From positions 37,300,201 to 37,364,200 of the forward strand of contig CM053802.1 of the NCBI GenBank assembly GCA_028671895.1: 64,000 nt of DNA, given 5' to 3'. Shown one piece after another: positions 58,252 to 64,000 of this stretch. The stretch comes from Oenanthe sinensis. Its lineage: Eukaryota > Streptophyta > Magnoliopsida > Apiales > Apiaceae. The notes beneath the pieces were generated by a model. That model was given only the letters and a program-made list of their open reading frames with translations, had not been told where the DNA came from and ran no database searches. The stretch's first letter is position 1; every line of letters starts with the position of its first letter. A program made the position numbers and the translations under genes.

Positions 58252-61200
58252 TGTAATAACCCATATTTCTGACGTTTGGGATTATTAAGATTTTTGGATA
58301 AAATTTTTTCATTTTATGAATGAATGATTTTATGGATTTATTTCTTCATAAGGTACTTGAAATGTGAGGCCGTATTATTAATATACGGGATATACAAAAA
58401 TATGCGTATCGATGTTACGGTGGCATACGCAATCAATATAGGACTTATAAGTATTTTTGGTCCAACAAAATAAATTGGAAGTCCGGATGGAAGTCGTGAC
58501 AGAATTTGAGAGACGGTGTAAGTAATTAGTATTTATTCGGAGAATTGTTTCGTAAATTCTCGAAACAATTAAAGAGCATTAATTTAATGATTCTAAAATA
58601 TATTAGAATCATAATATGAGATTTTAAGTTTTTAAAACCTAGGTGGGACGAAAGAAAAAGAGTACGATAACGAGAGATTAAAACGTTATCGGGAAATTAC
58701 GCGACTACCGCACGAACCCTTTTAAAACACTCGCTCCACTATATCCATAAATAAGAAAAAAATCAGTTCTTCTCCCCCATTGGAAAAGCTCTCGGCAGAA
58801 TTTTCAAGAGAGGAAGAGAAATCAAGCTAGCCTCCATGGATTATGGTGTTTAATAGCTTAAAAGAAAGGTGTTTCCAAGCTCTACACATCTATGGTAACA
58901 TCTCTCATACCCACACTCCATAGCATGTTCATTTCTTGAGTTGAAAGTGACGATGAACAGTAACTACGAAAATTAAAAATTTATTTTCTTTGATTCTTGA
59001 GTTCATTTGGCTTGGTTGATGATTGTTTAAGGTTATACAAGCCATGGGTAGCATTGTTTAAGCATGGATGCATGTGTTTGGTTAATAATTGTTAAACTCT
59101 TAATTCTTGAGCTAAATTGATTTTTGTTGCTTGGGATTGTAGTATGTTGATTGTTGGTGTTGGTTGAGGAGTTTGGGATTGTTTGTTGGTTGATTTGGAG
59201 TAGAATAAAAATGGAAAACGATGAACGTACAAACGTAACCATGCCAATTTTTTTTAGAACCTTACTGCTGTAAACTGTCCAGAAAATCTGGGAATATTCG
59301 GCCACTGTTCTTGGCTTATGGCTGATATGGTTAGATAGTAGATAGTCTCTAGATCGTTTGGGCGCTAATTTTGCGTCATTTGGAGTTACGAGCCAAAAGT
59401 TATGGCCGATTTAGTAACGGAAGCGCAGAAAATGAAAATCCTGTTTTCCTTAAACTTTGAGGCTATGATCACCCTAGTTAGGGGACTCCATAAATCTTGA
59501 AACTTTTATTTAAAATATTTGGAACATCTGAGATTACCTGGGAAAAAGAATCGGATTAAAAGGAGAAAAATCGGATTTATTAAAATTGGTTGAGTGCAAG
59601 TCATGTAATAGAAATTTTCAGAAACAGAAATTCTGGAGCCACTGTTTTGAATGAATTGTTTGGAATACTTAACATCATTTCTGGACTGTTTATTTTATGG
59701 GTCTATGTTATAATTGGAGTCTAGTTTGCGTAGCCTCAAACGGTGAGTCAATTGGATTAACGAGCTAGGAGATATAGCTATTTTAGTAAAGGTTATTCAT
59801 AACCTACGAAGTGATTAAACATTGAACTTTGGAGAATTGTTTCACCTAGCTAACAACCTTAGCTCGAATTGAAATTTTTATGTCATGTTGTTGGTGGTAC
59901 AAAGATGATCTCAGAGAAGGATTCATGTCAAATGGATTAATTTCCAATTTATTAAAAATGACGGAAAACAGGGTGTTGAGTGAAATGAACCTGAGGAAAA
60001 GGTTAAGCAATCGTTTTGGGAGTCGGTTTCGAGCAAGTTAGAGGACTTGTTTCGAGTATGTCAAGTGATGAAAGTTGTTAAGGAGTATCATGACTACATG
60101 TTGGTGTATAGAAATCGATTAAAAATCATTGGCAAGATAGTTTTACGAATAGCTAAAGTAGGCCCGAGGAGGTGAAAAGTCGGGCAAAATAAAAGTTAAT
60201 AAAACTACAAAATACAAATGGTAATGACCATAATTGGACTCGATATAGGTTTGTGGATTAGTATCGAGGTCCTAGCTTATCAAAATCATGAGATTTTATA
60301 ATTGTAAAGCAAATGTTAGTACCTAATAAAAAGTGGTTATGATTAGTAGATAAACTAATCAAAGTTCTTATATCTATTGATAGAACTTTTGGATTACAAG
60401 TGGAATCATGGATATACATCATGGACACCAGGCAAGATTCCTAACCCTATTTTCAAATTCTATGACAGAATATTTTGATTATTGTATATGCCAATATCTT
60501 GAGTCCTTGAAATCTTAAGCTTTTTAACAAATTCTTGGTTATAAGGCATTGTTGAGTATAAACTGTTTATATCAATCAAGAACTATGTTTTACCCTTTCT
60601 TACTTGATTCTTTGACGACTCTGAACTTCTTGAAAAGTTAGAATTCGTATAGCAAGTTCTCTAAACTCTGACCTTATAACATGTTTATTGGTTATAAGGC
60701 TGTGGTGCTTGGAATTCGCTTCTGTCTTTGAACTATTTATTCGACTGAATTGTTTGCTCGCGCCTCTGAACTCTCAAAAGTTAGAGGACGCTTCCTGTCA
60801 GTTTTGCATAACTGATTTCTGTGTCGAGTACATTTCTTTGGTACTTGACAGACGACCGGGAGTAGTATATTACCGCTCGACTATTAGTCGATATTATCCA
60901 GGGATTCTCCCTGGAATATAAGTTTTGGGAATAATAAGTATTATGGGTTAGGGATTAATCAAGTTGATTAATATCCCTTCGATATTTTAAATAATATTTA
61001 GTTTTATTAAATATTATTTAAAAGGGTATATATCTAGTATTTAATATTGATTAAATACTTTCAACTCATTTTGAGTTATTTAAATATTATTTAAGATTGA
61101 TTAAATATTATTTAAATATTTTGGATTATTTCAAAGTATTTATTTTAATTAAATGCTTTTGATTCTTTCGGGAATATTTAAATATTATTTGAGATTGAAT

Positions 61201-63106
61201 AAATACTATTTAAATATATTGATTCATTTAAAACTATTTAAATGTTAAATAGTCTTGATTAAATCCTAATTAAATATTTTAATTATTTTAAAATATTTTT
61301 CAGGGACTATTCAAGGTCTCGTACTTATTGATTATTTATTTATTGGATCTTTAAAAATATTCTGGAGTTATCTAAAACTTCTTTAAATATTATTTTTCAT
61401 TAAATAGTAAATACTGAGCTATGACTCAAATATTTTGTACTTATTTTGAGTCGATAACTCCATGTTAGGGAGGGAATATCCCACTTTAACATTCTTTTCA
61501 TTTAAACTGGTGCCCGTAGGGACCATTATTTTACCTAAAAGTATTATATTTTCGTGGGGTTTATTTTATCACCTAGTAGCGACTCCCCGGTCGTGATCTT
61601 GATTCGAACTGTTCATTCGTGACTAAAGGTCAACCCACACATATAAAGAGATTACTTCCACCTCATTTCGGGAGTTAATCCACTATCGAACATTGAATTC
61701 CTAAAGAGCTTTGTTGTTGTTCCGGAAGGTTGTATTAAATTCCCTTCCACGCTTTGAATTGAATATTCCCAGAAAGCTTTGTTGTTATCCTAGAAGGTTG
61801 CATTAAATTCCCTTCTAGACTTATTGATTGTACTCAAAGGGAACTGGAGATATAAAGTGTAAGAGGCTTGTGTGCGGCACAGTCCATCTAGCGTAAGAGG
61901 CCGAGTGGCGCCGGTCCAGCATTTAAAGGCCCATGTGTTGCCTAGGGTGATGACCTGTTTTGGATCATCCTTCTACTAGTAGAAAAGGTTACTTAACTAT
62001 TGTACTATACGACTGATCATCGTGTACAATAGGCGCGGTGGATGCTCCAGTATCTTCTTTTCTTCCAATTGGAATTTGACATTACACTAAGGATAGTGTT
62101 AATGGGAACTGTTGAACTTTCAGTGGTCCTACACTAAGAATAGTGTTAATGGGAACTGTTGAACTTTCATTGGTCCTACACTAAGAATAGTGTTAATGGG
62201 AACTGTTGAACTTTCATTGGTCCTACACTAAGAATAGTGTTAATGGGAACTGTTGAACTTTCATTGGTCCTACACTAGCGAAAGTGTGAATGAGAATTGT
62301 TGAGCTTTTATTGATTCTTTTCGCAGTATCTTGAACTGCCTTCTTATCGATGCTCGAATAAATGGTACTCTGTGGTTGATGCCATTGTGCTAAATTGTCG
62401 ATTCTGTTGATCCCAAAACTGTGAATCTTAAATTGTGATATCGCAGTAACTTGAACTGCAGACTTATGTTGAAAATCTTCTTGCATCGTAAACTCTGATT
62501 CATTTATTGTCGAAACATATTTCACTAAACTTTCTGCTGGAAAAGCATTGCAAATTATCTACTGATATTGTTGGTCATCGCGTTGGTATAAATATTAGTT
62601 GCCACCCTTTCCTTGGTGCAAGTTACAAAATATTCTAATATATATCTTGCTGAGCATTCTTTGGCTCATTCTTGTTTTTGTTGTAAACTTTAAAACTTGC
62701 AGTAAGACTTGCCCATGGGATGCAAAAGAAAGGAGATGCTCGAGCTTGAGTTAGTCAGGTTCAAGGCTTCTACAGGTGGTGTAAGCTAGATAGGATTTTA
62801 GTTTAGAATTCTTATACTTATTGTATAATATGCAATGTAATAATAAATGTTGAAATAGTGTTGACTTCTAATGCAACTTCAGGTAGAGGTTATATTAGTA
62901 GCATGAGATCCTGAGTTTATTACAGTTGAATTATAATAGCTGTTATTATTTTAAGTTCGTTTTCTGAGACTATGGCTCGAGTTGTGTATTTGGTTTGGGG
63001 TCACCAGAGTCTATTGTGGATATAATGGTTAAGCAGGTGAGTAATTTATTGTTGGAATTGGATCGTGATGGCCTGGATCCCTGACCCCGGATCTGGGGGT
63101 GTCACA
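58252..63106 (+). repeat. Element G 5' LTR
   Basis: 4855 bp from TGTAATAACCC to GGTGTCACA. Similarity to F is very uneven. It is almost identical for the first ~1.25 kb (58252 to about 59500), several percent different to about 59850, much more diverged to about 61700, and well conserved again at 61750-62080. A segment at about 60650-60920 has no counterpart I can see in F. It has four 47-bp tandem units (62084-62271) and an AT-rich block (60960-61420). Confidence 0.88.
62084..62271. repeat. 47-bp tandem repeat in G LTR (4 units)
   Basis: Four units of ACACTAAGAATAGTGTTAAT...TTGGTCCT (62084-62130, 62131-62177, 62178-62224, 62225-62271), plus a diverged fifth. F has three such units in each LTR. 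Each begins with ACACTA-N4-TAGTGT, a small inverted repeat. Confidence 0.92.
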
Positions 63107-63110
63107 GAGG

Positions 63111-63122
63111 TGGTATCAGAGC
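63111..63122 (+). other. Element G primer-binding site
   Basis: TGGTATCAGAGC four bases after the LTR end, the same spacing as in F. It matches initiator-Met tRNA and confirms plus orientation. Confidence 0.92.
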
Positions 63123-64000
63123 TCTGAGTCATAGTACTTAGATACGAGAGAGTTAAGAGTTATATATATGTAAGATAGGAGTTCGTATTGGACTACCGGA
63201 TGTAGTGCCAATGAATGAGATAGAACCTTGACAAGTACCTTAAGATAATAATGTCAAGATTATGGAGAACCTTTATAGGTTATAATTTTGTGTCGGATTC
63301 GAGGAATTGTTTCCAAATAAGAAATGACCCGGTATTTGCAAGACTAACGAGAAGTATGATGGGTCTAAGGATAATATTGATGTTTGTTTGAGTATGAGGA
63401 ATACGAGGATTTTGTTGAGGATTCTATGATAGTACAAAGTAAAGCATTAATTTAGATGATGTATGATATGAATACAATGTAGAGTCACAACAAAGAGTTA
63501 AGATACACACTTGATGTAGTTTCGAGTATATTAAGGATTTTGGATTAAAGTAAGTCCTCGGGATAGAGATGACTGCTACATTGCAAGTATGATGGTTAGG
63601 TTAACCAGTATAGATGAGCTATTGCATAAGTGCTTGTATGAAGCTCCTTCTTTCAAGAAGTGGAATTCTGGACTAGAGAGGGGTCTAAGTAGGCATTAAT
63701 GGCGAAATGGTTTGAGTGATATAGGAGGTTCAAGAAAAAGTCCCGTAACCCAAGTATAGATCTATAAGTACGACTTGAATGAGACTACATATAGTGGATA
63801 GAATATTCATCATTTGGCAATAACTCGAAGAGGTAGAGTGCATTTCAGCAAATCCTTGTTAATGTCACAGAACGAATGAGATTGATGGTCCAAGGTAGTA
63901 ACCGTCAATAATGTTGTCGACTGACTTTGAGGATGTTCGAGAGTACAAATACATATATAATGACTCAATTTATCATTCTTTTGATATACATTATGTTGTA
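63123..64000 (+). other. Element G internal region, start only
   Basis: About 880 bp similar to the reverse complement of about 46075-46959 of element F. There is no reading frame of note. In F this region is also non-coding, so it is probably leader or non-coding filler of the same element family. Confidence 0.7.

Larger units (their letters stand above)
58252..64000 (+). mobile_element. Element G: F-related giant LTR element, 5' part
   Basis: Plus-strand relative of F inserted in the spacer of E. The 5' LTR is at 58252-63106, followed by a primer-binding site and ~0.9 kb of internal sequence homologous to F's internal region, running off the window. The right border and target duplication are outside, so the left flank (aataa, 58247-58251) cannot be tested. 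Confidence 0.88.

Noticed and set aside
60688..60921. 77-codon frame in the G-specific LTR segment
   Set aside because: No recognisable domain, a single copy here, and inside a non-coding LTR.

Overview
This window looks like nuclear DNA of a eudicot plant, and almost all of it is nested LTR retrotransposons. The support is AT-rich sequence, plant Ty1/copia gag-pol proteins, primer-binding sites matching plant initiator-methionine tRNA, and 5-bp target-site duplications (TSDs). The host species cannot be read from the sequence; an asterid such as an Apiaceae member is only a guess. I found no host protein gene, tRNA or rRNA gene.

Layout, left to right. (1) Element B, minus strand, is an old SIRE/Maximus-type copia element seen in pieces: 1-70, 12982-18413, 20243-23310 and 31946-32783. 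(2) Element A (71-12981, minus strand, TSD gctct) is a full-length SIRE-type element inserted into B's third ORF region. It has two ~1.2-kb LTRs, gag, pol and a long third (envelope-like position) ORF, all broken by stops and frameshifts. (3) S (18414-20242, TSD gtaac) is a solo LTR in B's RNase H region. (4) Element C (23311-31945, TSD catat/cataa) is a Tork/TNT1-like copia element with ~1.6-kb LTRs inserted in B at the gag/protease junction. (5) At 32783/32784 B's gag ends abruptly against an inverted 391-bp fragment of a C-family LTR, which abuts element D (33175-37300, plus strand), a decayed SIRE-type third ORF with part of its 3' LTR. (6) Element E (minus strand; 37301-37625 and 51633-58251) is another SIRE-type element. 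It is split by F (37626-51627, TSD tatct), a non-coding giant with two 4652-bp, nearly identical LTRs. It is split again by G (58252 to beyond 64000), an opposite-strand relative of F with a 4855-bp LTR.

How the parts work together. In the SIRE-type elements the LTR should drive gag-pol. In A and E the third ORF appears to have its own promoter: a TATA box about 165-175 nt upstream of the ATG, followed by a pyrimidine-rich leader. The most unusual feature is that each SIRE-type lineage carries its own short, partly palindromic DNA word repeated many times: CCATCGATGG/CAGTTGAT in A, TTGACAGTA in E, CAGAGTCTA in D and GGCGCC in B and S. The words cluster upstream of the TATA in LTRs and again in the pol-to-third-ORF spacer upstream of the internal promoter. 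In A they also run into gag, pol and third-ORF coding sequence as Ser-x-Asp repeats.

Relative age. F is the youngest (two LTR differences seen) although it encodes nothing. A and C are older (LTRs visibly diverged), and B and D are the oldest, most broken hosts of the later insertions. All boundaries were read by eye from repeats, TG/CA ends and TSDs; no alignment or database search was run.
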